Program-made: the position numbers and the translations under genes
DNA from: Oscillospiraceae bacterium
GTDB taxonomy: Bacteria > Bacillota > Clostridia > Oscillospirales > Oscillospiraceae
DNA: 64,000 nt
Assembly: GCA_015067615.1 (NCBI GenBank)
Contig: SVMD01000013.1
Location: 1-64,000, forward strand
Reading direction: 5' to 3'
The notes under the pieces: generated by a model
What the model saw: the letters and a program-made list of their open reading frames with translations, nothing else
Databases searched by the model: none
Told to the model about the DNA's origin: nothing
Shown: in pieces, positions 44,954 through 53,566 of the stretch
How the letters are laid out: every line of letters starts with the position of its first letter
Numbering within the stretch: position 1 is the stretch's first letter

Positions 44954-46675
44954 ATGGAGTTTTTTGAACAGGTATTCCTGAGCCTGCGGGAGAATCGGCT
45001 GGATGGATATCTGGCAATCCTGCGGATTCTTGCGCCGGTTCTGATTCTCGTTTTGCTGTTTCGCAGCTGCAAGCCCCTGCTGACCTTCAAGCGACAGCCG
45101 GAGATCTGGGCCTGGCTGAAAACAACGAACAGCGCGAAAATTCCTGTGACCCACTGGGAGAATGTGATCGGCCGTTCCCGGGGCAGCGATATCCGGGTCA
45201 ATTCGGAATCAGTGTCCCGCAATCACGCGGTCCTGACCCGGTATGACGACGGCAGCTGGACCATTACGGATATCGATTCCAAAAACGGCACCTGGGTCAA
45301 TGAAGAGAAGGTTACCATCTGCCCCCTGAACCCCGGTGACAGGATCCGGGTGGGAGATGTGAAGCTGGAACTGCTGCCCATTACCCATCAGCAGGAGATC
45401 AAACAGTCCCGTCTCCGGGAAAAGGCAGCCAGCGGCTGGGACAGTGTGACCAATCTGATGCTGCTGACCATTTTGCAGTGCCTGGCCTGCCTGGCATTTT
45501 TGCTGGGTGGCAAGGCAGAACAGGCTGTGGTGTTTTTGAAGGGCTTCGGCGGTATCATCCTGACCCAGTGGATCCTCTTTATATTTTATGCCCTGATCCG
45601 CCGGGCTTCCTTTGAGGTGGAGACCATTGCCTTTTTCCTGTGTACCATGGGCATGTGCGCCATCTGCACCGTGAGCCCCGGGGAGGCGGTAAAGCAGGTG
45701 GTTGCCATGGTGCTGGGCGTCATCATATTTTTGCTGCTGGGCTGGTCACTGCGGGATCTGGAGCGGGCCAAGAGAGTCCGTTACCTGGCGGTTCTGGCAG
45801 GCGTGGGCTTTCTGGTCATCACCCTGCTCTTCGGCCGGGAGTACTACGGCGCGAAAAACTGGCTGATCATCGGCGGTATGTCCCTGCAGCCCTCGGAGCT
45901 GAGCAAGGTCTGCTTCGTCTACGCAGGCGCCTCCACCATGGACCGGATCATGAACAAGCGCAATATCCTGCTGTTCATCGCCTATTCCGTGCTGATCTGC
46001 GGTCTGCTTGCCATTATGAACGACTTTGGTACGGCCCTGATCTTCTTCTGCGCCTTCCTGGTCATCGCCTATATGCGCTCCGGCAGCGTGGGTACCGTTG
46101 GTCTGGCCATCACTTCACTGGGCTATGCCGGTGTGCTGGCCCTGGATATCGCGCCCCACGCCCTGCGGCGCTTCTCCGTCTGGCGCCATGTGTGGGAGGA
46201 TCCCCTGGGCATGGGCTATCAGCAGACCCGGGCTCTCATGTGCATTGCCTCCGGCGGCCTGCTGGGCCTGGGTGCGGGAAAGGGCGCGCTGAAGTGGGTC
46301 TTTGCAGCGGATTCCGATATCGCCTTTGCAACCATTTCGGAAGAATGGGGCCTGATCGTGGCGGTTTCCATGGTGGTGTGCATTGTGGTGCTGGCGCTGT
46401 TTACCTTCCGGTCCATCTCCGTGGCCCGGAGCAGCTTCTATACCATCGGCTCCTGCACCGCGGCGTCCATTCTGCTGATCCAGGTGATCTTGAATGTGCT
46501 GGGCACCGTGGACGTGCTGCCTCTGACAGGCGTTACGTTCCCGTTCCTCAGCAATGGCGGTACCTCCATGATCGGTGCCTGGGGCCTTATCGCCTTCGTC
46601 AAGGCAGCTGATACACGCCAGAACGCCAGCTTCGCTGTGCGTCTGGGATCTCAGGGAGGTGGGAAGGATGAATAG
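44954..46675 (+). CDS. FHA-domain FtsW/RodA/SpoVE-type peptidoglycan polymerase
   Basis: This 573-residue SEDS protein has an N-terminal helix (about 20-38), an FHA phosphothreonine-binding domain (about 65-145, VIGRSRGSDIRVN), and about nine to ten helices with SEDS motifs such as GGMSLQPSELSKV, MNDFGTALIFF and FPFLSNGGTSM. SEDS proteins polymerise lipid II with a paired class B PBP. The FHA fusion suggests control by a Ser/Thr kinase. Its stop overlaps the next PBP gene's start (ATGAATAG). Whether division, elongation or sporulation is meant is not determined. Confidence 0.88.
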   Translation: MEFFEQVFLSLRENRLDGYLAILRILAPVLILVLLFRSCKPLLTFKRQPEIWAWLKTTNSAKIPVTHWENVIGRSRGSDIRVNSESVSRNHAVLTRYDDGSWTITDIDSKNGTWVNEEKVTICPLNPGDRIRVGDVKLELLPITHQQEIKQSRLREKAASGWDSVTNLMLLTILQCLACLAFLLGGKAEQAVVFLKGFGGIILTQWILFIFYALIRRASFEVETIAFFLCTMGMCAICTVSPGEAVKQVVAMVLGVIIFLLLGWSLRDLERAKRVRYLAVLAGVGFLVITLLFGREYYGAKNWLIIGGMSLQPSELSKVCFVYAGASTMDRIMNKRNILLFIAYSVLICGLLAIMNDFGTALIFFCAFLVIAYMRSGSVGTVGLAITSLGYAGVLALDIAPHALRRFSVWRHVWEDPLGMGYQQTRALMCIASGGLLGLGAGKGALKWVFAADSDIAFATISEEWGLIVAVSMVVCIVVLALFTFRSISVARSSFYTIGSCTAASILLIQVILNVLGTVDVLPLTGVTFPFLSNGGTSMIGAWGLIAFVKAADTRQNASFAVRLGSQGGGKDE

Positions 46676-48044
46676 AGTCCGCAACCGTGCATGGATCATG
46701 ATGCTGTTCCTGCTGATCCTGGTTGGCGGCATGTGCTTCTTTCTGGCGGAATATTCCATGAAGGCGGAACAGTGGGTCTCCTTCCGGGGTTCTCCCCATG
46801 TGTACCGGGGCACCACTGCCGTGGCCGGTACCGTGCTGGACCGTGAGGGCAATGTGCTGATGGATACCGGCGACAGCCGGAAGTATGCCGAAGACCAGAA
46901 CCTCCGCAAAGCCATGCTCCACTGGCTGGGTGACCGGCAGGGCAATATCAACGCCCCGGCCCTCAGCGCCTATGCCTCTGCCATGGTGGGCTATGATTCT
47001 GTAAACGGTCTGTACAACTACACGCCGGAGTCCGGCAGGGTGCAGCTGACCATCTCCGGCCGGGTCCAGGCCGCCGCCCTGAAGGCCATGAACGGCCGCA
47101 AGGGTACCCTGGCAGTTTATAATTACCGGACAGGCCAGATCCTCTGCGCCGTGTCCACCCCCACCTACGACCCGGACAATGTGCCGGATATCGCCGGGGA
47201 TACCACCGGTGCTTACGAGGGTGTCTACTTAAACCGCTTCACCCAGACCACCTATCCCCCCGGCTCCATCTTCAAGATCGTCACTGCCGCTGCTGCATTG
47301 GAGTGCGTGGATGGCATTGAAGATATGACCTTTACCTGCGATGCCCATTATGAGCTTCAGGGCAGCCGGGTCACCTGCGAACAGGCCCATGGAACACTGG
47401 ATCTGAAGGGGGCCTTCGCCCGGTCCTGTAACTGTTCCTTTGCCCAAATCGCGCTGCTCATCGGCAGCGACAAGCTGATGGAATATGTGGAGCAGTTTGG
47501 AATTCTGGACAGTGTCACCTTTGATGGTATCACCACCGCGAAAGGCAATTTCGACCTGGCGGGGGCTGACAAGGTGGCCCTGGCCTGGAGCGCCATCGGC
47601 CAGTATACCGACATGATCAATCCTGCCCGGTACCTGACCTTCCTGGGCTCCATTGCCGGAGGCGGACAAGGGGCGGTGCCATACCTGGTGGAATCGGTCA
47701 TGGCAGGCGAGGAGGTCACCTATCAGGCCCAAACCACTCTGGAGGACCGGATCATGTCCGAAAGCCTGGCCCAGACCCTGCAGGAATATCTGCGCAACAA
47801 TGTGCAGAATGTCTACGGCGCCGGGAATTTCCCGGGTCTCACCGTCTGTGCCAAGTCCGGCACCAGTGAGCTGGGCGGCGGCAAGAAGCCCAACGCCATG
47901 TTTGCCGGTTTTGTCACCGACGAGGAATATCCCCTTGCCTTTATTGTAGTCGTAGAAAACGGCGGCTACGGTTCCCACACCTGTGTGCCCATTCTGGCAC
48001 CGGTGCTGGCGGAATGCAAAGCCGTTCTGGATGGTAACGCATAA
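46668..48044 (+). CDS. Penicillin-binding protein transpeptidase
   Basis: The 458-residue class B-like PBP has a short cytoplasmic start and one helix (about 8-28), then a short dimerisation region, and a transpeptidase domain with S200-xx-K203 (GSIFK), S253-C-N255 and KSGT at about 396. It lacks the long N-terminal pedestal domain of usual class B PBPs. The gene overlaps the FHA-FtsW gene, the expected SEDS-PBP partner. It crosslinks peptidoglycan outside the membrane. A hairpin follows. Confidence 0.9.
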   Translation: MNRVRNRAWIMMLFLLILVGGMCFFLAEYSMKAEQWVSFRGSPHVYRGTTAVAGTVLDREGNVLMDTGDSRKYAEDQNLRKAMLHWLGDRQGNINAPALSAYASAMVGYDSVNGLYNYTPESGRVQLTISGRVQAAALKAMNGRKGTLAVYNYRTGQILCAVSTPTYDPDNVPDIAGDTTGAYEGVYLNRFTQTTYPPGSIFKIVTAAAALECVDGIEDMTFTCDAHYELQGSRVTCEQAHGTLDLKGAFARSCNCSFAQIALLIGSDKLMEYVEQFGILDSVTFDGITTAKGNFDLAGADKVALAWSAIGQYTDMINPARYLTFLGSIAGGGQGAVPYLVESVMAGEEVTYQAQTTLEDRIMSESLAQTLQEYLRNNVQNVYGAGNFPGLTVCAKSGTSELGGGKKPNAMFAGFVTDEEYPLAFIVVVENGGYGSHTCVPILAPVLAECKAVLDGNA

Positions 48045-48049
48045 TTCAT

Positions 48050-48083
48050 AACACCCCCTGCATAAGCTGTGCAGGGGGTGTTG
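48050..48083 (+). other. Hairpin after the PBP gene
   Basis: AACACCCCCTGCA/TGCAGGGGGTGTT with loop TAAGC-like bases. It has no T tail, and the right arm contains GGGGGTG, the likely ribosome binding site of the 49-residue gene. It may therefore control translation rather than end transcription. Confidence 0.5.
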
Positions 48084-48085
48084 CT

Positions 48086-48235
48086 ATGTGCAGGAGAAAT
48101 CATCTCTTAGGCTGCTGCGCCGGGTGTCTGGGGCTGGGATTGCTGATCGGCCATGGCTTTGAATCGGGGCTGCTTTCCCTATGCATCGGGCTGGGGCTCA
48201 TCTGCCTGGGATTTTCCTTCCTTCGGCAAAAATAG
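48086..48235 (+). CDS. Small membrane protein (49 residues)
   Basis: A short ORF of 49 codons begins at ATG 48086 with GGGGGTG 5-6 bp upstream. It opens MCRRNHLLGCC, then forms two glycine-rich hydrophobic helices (about 7-23 and 29-45), and ends FLRQK. This charged-ends, two-helix arrangement resembles small conserved membrane proteins of Clostridia. It sits between the PBP and the SipL-like gene. Function unknown. Confidence 0.65.
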   Translation: MCRRNHLLGCCAGCLGLGLLIGHGFESGLLSLCIGLGLICLGFSFLRQK

Positions 48236-48297
48236 CGGTCATAAACCTGTCCCGGGGTGAATAGGCTATAGCATAGAACCCTGGACAAGGAGGAAAT

Positions 48298-49785
48298 ATG
48301 CAGATGGAACTGGAATTTGAAAAGAGGGGTCTGAAATACTTAAAGCCCCTGCTTCGGGAGGTACAGGCCCAGGAGCAGACCCAGGAGCTGCGGCTGACGG
48401 AGGGAATGCCGGACCTGGGCCGGATCCTGGGCACCTGGGGCCAGGTGATTCTCCGGGGGAAGGAGTGGCGGGGGGATACGGTGTCCTTTTCAGGCGGTGT
48501 CATGGCCTTTGTACTGTATGCGCCGGAGGATGGCAGCGAGCCCCGGACCCTGGAAAGCTGGATCCCCTGCCAGATGAAGTGGGATCTGGAGGATGACCAC
48601 CGGGAGGGGGAGATCCGGATCCAGTGTCTGCTGCGGTTTCTGGATGCCCGGAGCGTATCTCCCCGGAAGATCATGCTCCGCTGCGGTATCAGCGCCCTGG
48701 CGGAGGCCTTCCGGGAGGACACTGCCCTGGTCGGCGTCCCCGGTGAGGTACCGGAGGATGTGCAGCTGCTGAAAAACCGCTACCCTCTGCGGATCCCCAA
48801 AGCGGCAGGGGAAAAGACCTTCCAGCTGGAGGAGACGCTGCCCTTTTCCGGCACCGGCAAGCTCATCAGCTATACCCTGACCCCGAAAATCAGCGAGTGC
48901 CGGGTCCTCTCCGGCAGGGTGGTGTTCCGGGGCAGCGGGATTCTGCATACGGTGTTTCGGAACCAGGATGGCAGGGTGGAGAGCCGGGACCTGGAAGTGC
49001 CCTTTTCGCAGTTTGAGCAGCTGGAGGGAGCTTTTGGCCCCGATGCCCAGGCGGATGTGCGGATGGGGGTCACCGGTCTGGAAGCGGAGCTGGCGGAGGG
49101 AGATCAGCTGCGGCTGAAGGCCGGGCTGGTTGCCCAGTATGTGGCCGACGACCGGGAAGTGGTGGAAATCGTGGAGGATGCCTACAGCCCGGACCGCTCC
49201 CTGGAGCCACGGCGGGAGGAACTGGAGATTCCCCAGCTGCTGGATCAGCAGCGCGTCCCCATCACGGTGAGGCAGACTCTGCGGCAGAACGCCGGGGACA
49301 TTGCCGATGTGACCTACCTGCCGGATTTCCCAACCCAGCGCCGGGGAGAGGGGATCCAGCTGGAGCTTCCGGGCCAGTTTCAGGTGCTGTGGTACGATGA
49401 AAACGGCATTTTGCAGTCCTCCACCGCCCGGACAGAGGAAAACTGGGATATGCCCGCCGGAGAGGATACCCGGGTCCGGGCTACGGTGCTGCCCGGGGCA
49501 TCCCCCACCGCCATACCCGGCAGCGGAGTGGAGCTGAAAGGGGAGAGCATACTGGATGTTTCCAGCAGCCCCCGGCAGGGGATCCCCATGGTCACGGGAC
49601 TGAACCTGGGGGAACCCGTGGAGCGTCCCCAGAATCGCCCCTCTTTGATCCTGCGCCGGGCCGGGGATGCGGGACTCTGGGAAATCGCCAAGAGTACCGG
49701 TTCCACCGTGGAGGCCATCCGGCAGGCCAACGGTCTGGAAGCGGAACCGGAAAGCAGCCGGATTCTGCTGATTCCTGTGAGTTAA
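48298..49785 (+). CDS. SipL-like SPOCS/LysM protein (spore coat assembly)
   Basis: The 495-residue protein has an N-terminal segment like SipL, a DUF3794 (SPOCS) domain (about 165-420), and a C-terminal LysM domain (LWEIAKSTGSTVEAIRQANGL, about 455-493). In Clostridioides difficile, SipL binds SpoIVA through its LysM domain and is needed for coat attachment. Here spoIVA is at 21601. AAGGAGG lies before ATG 48298, with a second ATG two codons later. It is probably expressed during sporulation. Confidence 0.85.
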   Translation: MQMELEFEKRGLKYLKPLLREVQAQEQTQELRLTEGMPDLGRILGTWGQVILRGKEWRGDTVSFSGGVMAFVLYAPEDGSEPRTLESWIPCQMKWDLEDDHREGEIRIQCLLRFLDARSVSPRKIMLRCGISALAEAFREDTALVGVPGEVPEDVQLLKNRYPLRIPKAAGEKTFQLEETLPFSGTGKLISYTLTPKISECRVLSGRVVFRGSGILHTVFRNQDGRVESRDLEVPFSQFEQLEGAFGPDAQADVRMGVTGLEAELAEGDQLRLKAGLVAQYVADDREVVEIVEDAYSPDRSLEPRREELEIPQLLDQQRVPITVRQTLRQNAGDIADVTYLPDFPTQRRGEGIQLELPGQFQVLWYDENGILQSSTARTEENWDMPAGEDTRVRATVLPGASPTAIPGSGVELKGESILDVSSSPRQGIPMVTGLNLGEPVERPQNRPSLILRRAGDAGLWEIAKSTGSTVEAIRQANGLEAEPESSRILLIPVS

Positions 49786-49819
49786 AAAACAGGTGCGGCA
49801 TTATGCCGCACCTGTTTTT
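49786..49819. terminator. Bidirectional terminator
   Basis: AAAACAGGTGCGGCA, TTA, TGCCGCACCTGTTTTT. Its right arm overlaps the final codons of the minus-strand XRE gene. Confidence 0.85.
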
Positions 49820-50373
49820 GTTTCTTCCGGGAAACGTATGTATCTCATATACACAACACAGCAGACCGCAATCAGAACAGCTGCATAGACATTGCGGATC
49901 ACAGGTTCCAGAAAAGCTGCGATGCAGTAGACAGTGATGCAGTAGGCAAGCTCCCACAATGCCGTTTTCAGACGGACCTGCCGGGGAAGGAGGTGTATAT
50001 TGACGGCCATCCATACAGCAAAAAAGAGGATCAGCATTGATGTAAAAACGAAATATCCCGGATCGTTTGTTTCGATGATTGACATGATGACAGAACAAGT
50101 GTATCCATTCACAGCAAAGCGGCTGAAGCCCAATTTCAGGTTTTTCTTCGGCGCTTCGGAAGCTGCGGCGGCGCAGGCCTCCGGCTCCACCAGCTCTGAT
50201 ACGGTCATGTCAAACAGTCTGGCAAGCTCCACAAGGTTTTTTGCCGTGGGCTCGGTCTGTCCGCTTTCCCATTTGGACACCGCCTGCCGGCTGACGCCCA
50301 GCTGGGATGCCACATATTCCTGGGAAAGCTTCAGTGCCTTGCGTCGCTGGCTGATATTTTGACTCAGGGACAT
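49801..50373 (-). CDS. XRE-family regulator with C-terminal membrane helices
   Basis: The 190-residue protein begins with an XRE helix-turn-helix (about 5-65, LSQEYVASQLGVSRQAVSKWES), then a linker with an Ala-rich run, and then about four predicted membrane helices (around VIMSIIET, MLILFFAVWMAV, LAYCITVYCIAAFL, AAVLIAVCCVVYM). AAAGGAGTGAGG precedes ATG 50373. Its function is likely membrane-linked transcription control. The terminator hairpin overlaps its last codons. Confidence 0.82.
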   Translation of the reverse strand: MSLSQNISQRRKALKLSQEYVASQLGVSRQAVSKWESGQTEPTAKNLVELARLFDMTVSELVEPEACAAAASEAPKKNLKLGFSRFAVNGYTCSVIMSIIETNDPGYFVFTSMLILFFAVWMAVNIHLLPRQVRLKTALWELAYCITVYCIAAFLEPVIRNVYAAVLIAVCCVVYMRYIRFPEETKTGAA

Positions 50374-50456
50374 ACGCCTCACTCCTTTCATCCTTATTGT
50401 ATCGTTTCTATTAAAAATAGTCTACCAACTATTTGTCAACCCTTTGTTGCAGATGG

Positions 50457-50485
50457 AAAAAAGCAGCCCTTTGGCTGCTTTTTTT
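50457..50485 (-). terminator. Terminator after the helical-bundle gene
   Basis: AAAGCAGCC, CTTT, GGCTGCTTT hairpin with A and T runs on both sides; on the minus strand it follows the 50484 gene. Confidence 0.85.
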
Positions 50486-50918
50486 ACAGGTATCCCCGGA
50501 TATCCGTTGCCAGCTGGGCTTCCAGGTGGATCAGCCGCTTGGCGATATCCTTGGAGTTTTCGTCGGCTGCCTGATACTGGTTCAGGTACCGGCTCAGGGA
50601 CTTGACACCCATGTTGCAGCCGTCGGTCATCAGGTCCGCAATGGTGGTATCCGACTCTTCCATATTCAGCTTCATGTTGGTCTTCATCCAGGACATGCCC
50701 TTGGCGATGGGGTTGGGGTTCTTGCCTGCATCGCCGAAGCGGTCCAGGTGCTGCTGGACCTGATCCTTCAGCTTTTCATGCTCCTGCTTGCAGCAGGACA
50801 GGGTTTTCTTTAAGTTGTTGCTTCGGACATGGTCCAGCACATCGTCGATGGACGCAACGCCCATCTTGATGCCCGCGTCGCACTCCCGCAGCAGCTTTAT
50901 GGTATCCGGTTCGATCAT
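50484..50918 (-). CDS. Predicted helical-bundle protein (ferritin-like?)
   Basis: No family is recognised with confidence. The 144-residue protein is almost entirely alpha-helical by composition, with four helices, and resembles ferritin-like or DUF2383-type bundles, but no clear pair of metal-binding ExxH motifs is seen. Cys occurs in LSCCKQEHEKLKD. GGAGGTAATACC lies before the ATG. It is divergent from the bile salt hydrolase gene, separated by a spacer with a palindrome. Function unknown. Confidence 0.65.
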   Translation of the reverse strand: MIEPDTIKLLRECDAGIKMGVASIDDVLDHVRSNNLKKTLSCCKQEHEKLKDQVQQHLDRFGDAGKNPNPIAKGMSWMKTNMKLNMEESDTTIADLMTDGCNMGVKSLSRYLNQYQAADENSKDIAKRLIHLEAQLATDIRGYL

Positions 50919-51005
50919 GGTATTACCTCCTTGATTATTTCAGTATTAGTATGCCCGGATAACTGCACTTATCCGGGTCAAAATAGGATAAAAGGAGGTT
51001 TTTCT

Positions 51006-51980
51006 ATGTGTACTGCCATCACCTATAAAACCAGGGATTTTTACTTTGGACGAACCTTGGACTACGACGTTTCCTTTTCCGAGGAGGTGACCCTGACGCC
51101 CCGGAATTTTCCGCTGCACTTCCGTCACCGGGAGACACTGGACAGGCATTATGCCATTCTTGGTATGGCTCATGTGGTGCAGGATTATCCCCTCTACTTT
51201 GATGCCATGAACGAAAAGGGCTTGTGCATGGCTGGCCTGAATTTCGTGGGCTATGCGTCTTACAGCAAACCGGAGCTGGGAAAGGACAATATTGCCCAGT
51301 TTGAACTTCTGCCCTGGGTTCTGGCCCAATGCGCGACCGTTCAGGAAGCGAGAAAGCTGCTGGAAACCATCCATATCACCGACACGGCTTTCAGCTCTGA
51401 TTTGGAGCCTGCGCAGCTCCACTGGATCATCGCGGACCAGACGGAGGCCATCACCGTGGAATGCGTACGGGAGGGACTTCGCATTTACAACAATCCGGTG
51501 GGGGTGCTGACCAATAACCCGCCCTTTGACGAGCAGCTGTTTCAGCTGAACAACTACCTGCACCTGACCACCAAAACCCCGGAAAACACCTTTTCCCACA
51601 AGATCAAGCTCAGTGCCTACAGCCGGGGGATGGGCGCCCTGGGCCTGCCGGGGGATTTATCCAGCCAGTCCCGGTTTGTCCGGGCGGCCTTCGGGAAACT
51701 GAACAGTGTTTCCGGAACCTCTGAAACGGAAAGCGTCAGCCAGTTTTTCCACATCTTAAATTCTGTGGAGCAGATCAGGGGCTGCTGCGAAGTGGGAGAG
51801 GGGCAGTATGAGATGACCCTCTACACCTCCTGCTGCAATACGGACAAGGGCATCTACTACTACACCACCTACTCTAACCACCAGATCACCGCCGTGCATA
51901 TGCACCGGGAAAACCTGAATGGGGACTTCCTGATCCGCTATCCCCTGATTCAGGGGGAGCAGCTTCGGGAACAGAATTGA
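51006..51980 (+). CDS. bsh: Bile salt hydrolase (choloylglycine hydrolase)
   Basis: Bile salt hydrolase frees taurine or glycine from conjugated bile acids. The 324-residue Ntn-hydrolase has the nucleophile C2 after the initial Met (MCTAIT), R16 and D19 in GRTLDYD, Asn at about 79 (AGLNF) and about 170 (GVLTNN), and Arg at about 223. The order and spacing match true BSHs rather than penicillin V acylases. AAAAGGAGG is 7 bp before the ATG. It lies in a stand-alone transcript and marks a gut lifestyle. Confidence 0.93.
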   Translation: MCTAITYKTRDFYFGRTLDYDVSFSEEVTLTPRNFPLHFRHRETLDRHYAILGMAHVVQDYPLYFDAMNEKGLCMAGLNFVGYASYSKPELGKDNIAQFELLPWVLAQCATVQEARKLLETIHITDTAFSSDLEPAQLHWIIADQTEAITVECVREGLRIYNNPVGVLTNNPPFDEQLFQLNNYLHLTTKTPENTFSHKIKLSAYSRGMGALGLPGDLSSQSRFVRAAFGKLNSVSGTSETESVSQFFHILNSVEQIRGCCEVGEGQYEMTLYTSCCNTDKGIYYYTTYSNHQITAVHMHRENLNGDFLIRYPLIQGEQLREQN

Positions 51981-51982
51981 AA

Positions 51983-52009
51983 AGGCGCCGCTGATCATCA
52001 GCGGCGCCT
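51983..52009. terminator. Hairpin terminator between convergent genes
   Basis: AGGCGCCGCTGA/TCAGCGGCGCCT perfect palindrome with a two-base loop. TTTTC follows on the minus strand. Confidence 0.7.
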
Positions 52010-52015
52010 GAGGAT

Positions 52016-53329
52016 TTATTGGAAATTCAGCTGGAAGAGAAACTCACCGCCCTCCCATTCGATGGAGTAGATGGCGTACTGCTCACCATCGGCATAGCGT
52101 TTGCCGAAATCTTCGGGGAAGAGATAGGCGCCGGTTTTATCCATCTGAAGCTGGTATTCGTTGATCTCTATCTGCTCGTCCCGGTGGTATTCTTCTTTGA
52201 CAGTGAGATTTTCCGTAAAGCATCCTGGGATCCGGATGGAGGCCTTGTGCCCGTCGCTGAAAGTGGTATAGTTGATGTAGTCGGGTTCCTCGGTTCTGTC
52301 CGCCGGGAACCAGTCCATGGGGGAGATGCTGACAGAGCCCAGGACACGCAGGGTGAACTGCCCGGTGGGAAGCGGCGCGATCTCCCAGCGCCACTGAAGC
52401 TGATCGTCTGTAAAACAGGCTAAGGTGGTTTCATCCTCAGCGCTGACCACCAGTTTATACAGGGTACCGGGGGAGTCTTCGGGGATCAGCTGCCAGATAC
52501 CCTTTTCCGTCTGCTCCGCCAGGGGCTCTATGTAGGAAAAGGTGCCGATGCTCTCGCCGTCCAGACGCAGGCCGTTATTGAGCATGCTCAGCTCCAGGGT
52601 GGGGGTGGACTTGGGCGATTGCCCATATTCCACTTCCACGATCCGATAGTGATGGCCGAAGGGCTGGGCCTCGCTGAAGGATCCCTTGCTTTCCAGGTAG
52701 GCTGACGCGCCGGATAGATAAATGTATATGGGAATGCCGATCCACAACGCGATGATCAGCCAGAACCGGGTGCCCCGTTCCAGGTAGATGCCGTTTCCCA
52801 GGATCATCAGCAGACCGGCAATCACCATGATATAGCCGATCATGCCGAAGAAGCCGTCCAGAATACAGACAAAGGAACCGACAAACCACAGCACCCAGCC
52901 TTTGATGGACGCTGCCATTTCTTCCTTAGGCATTCCGAAAAGCTTATACCGGGCAACCCACAATGGCGGCAGCATGACCGCGCCGATGAGCCGCAGGACC
53001 AGTCCCACCCAGGGGGCTCCCCAGTAGCCCACAAGAGAGCCGAAGGGATTCAGCAAAATGGCAATCTCGAAGAGCCTGTTCCAATATTTCCGGGGCAGGG
53101 GTCCGCTGTCTTCCACATGCTTTTTCATAACCGGATCCTCCTTCAGAAGTTCATCCAGAGAGAGGCCGTACAGGTCGCTGAGCTTTATGAGGCTGCCGAT
53201 ATCCGGGTAGGAGCGGTTCTTCTCCCAGCTGGACACGGTCTGCCGGGTGACGCCCAATTGCTGGGCCAGGGCCTCCTGGGACAGTCCCGCGGCAGTGCGG
53301 CTTTCTTTCAGCTTTTGTCCGATTTCCAT
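52016..53329 (-). CDS. XRE-family regulator with membrane and extracytoplasmic domain
   Basis: This 437-residue protein begins with an XRE helix-turn-helix (about 6-60, LSQEALAQQLGVTRQTVSSWEKN). Membrane helices follow at about 85-215, then a large domain of about 215 residues rich in beta strands. The last part, ending GGEFLFQLNF, would lie outside the membrane if the helix count is odd. It is a candidate signalling regulator that senses outside conditions. The ligand is unknown. Confidence 0.78.
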   Translation of the reverse strand: MEIGQKLKESRTAAGLSQEALAQQLGVTRQTVSSWEKNRSYPDIGSLIKLSDLYGLSLDELLKEDPVMKKHVEDSGPLPRKYWNRLFEIAILLNPFGSLVGYWGAPWVGLVLRLIGAVMLPPLWVARYKLFGMPKEEMAASIKGWVLWFVGSFVCILDGFFGMIGYIMVIAGLLMILGNGIYLERGTRFWLIIALWIGIPIYIYLSGASAYLESKGSFSEAQPFGHHYRIVEVEYGQSPKSTPTLELSMLNNGLRLDGESIGTFSYIEPLAEQTEKGIWQLIPEDSPGTLYKLVVSAEDETTLACFTDDQLQWRWEIAPLPTGQFTLRVLGSVSISPMDWFPADRTEEPDYINYTTFSDGHKASIRIPGCFTENLTVKEEYHRDEQIEINEYQLQMDKTGAYLFPEDFGKRYADGEQYAIYSIEWEGGEFLFQLNFQ

Positions 53330-53499
53330 AGAAACGCCTCCTCTTTGGTAGCTTCAGCATACTACCTTTTTTGGGGAATGTACACCCACGGGTGGTAGAA
53401 TCCGGCTGAAACCTATGTTAAAATCCCCTTACATCATGAAATTATCTTACCACAGCCTGATTTCCCGCGCAAGAAGAGAAAAGTTTACAGAAACTTCTC

Positions 53500-53528
53500 T
53501 TGTGGGCCTTGACAGAAAGTGGTATAAT
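53500..53528 (+). promoter_or_regulatory. Promoter of the cobW pair
   Basis: TTGTGG and TATAAT separated by 17 bp, about 38 bp before the ATG at 53567. A nearby TTGACA (53509-53514) is at the wrong spacing. Confidence 0.55.
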
Positions 53529-53566
53529 ACAAGGTGGAATATTTTGAACAGAAGGTGTTTTCTATT

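Noticed and set aside
53509-53514. TTGACA as the -35 box of the cobW promoter
   Set aside because: Only 8 bp separate it from TATAAT; TTGTGG at 53500-53505 has the correct 17-bp spacing.
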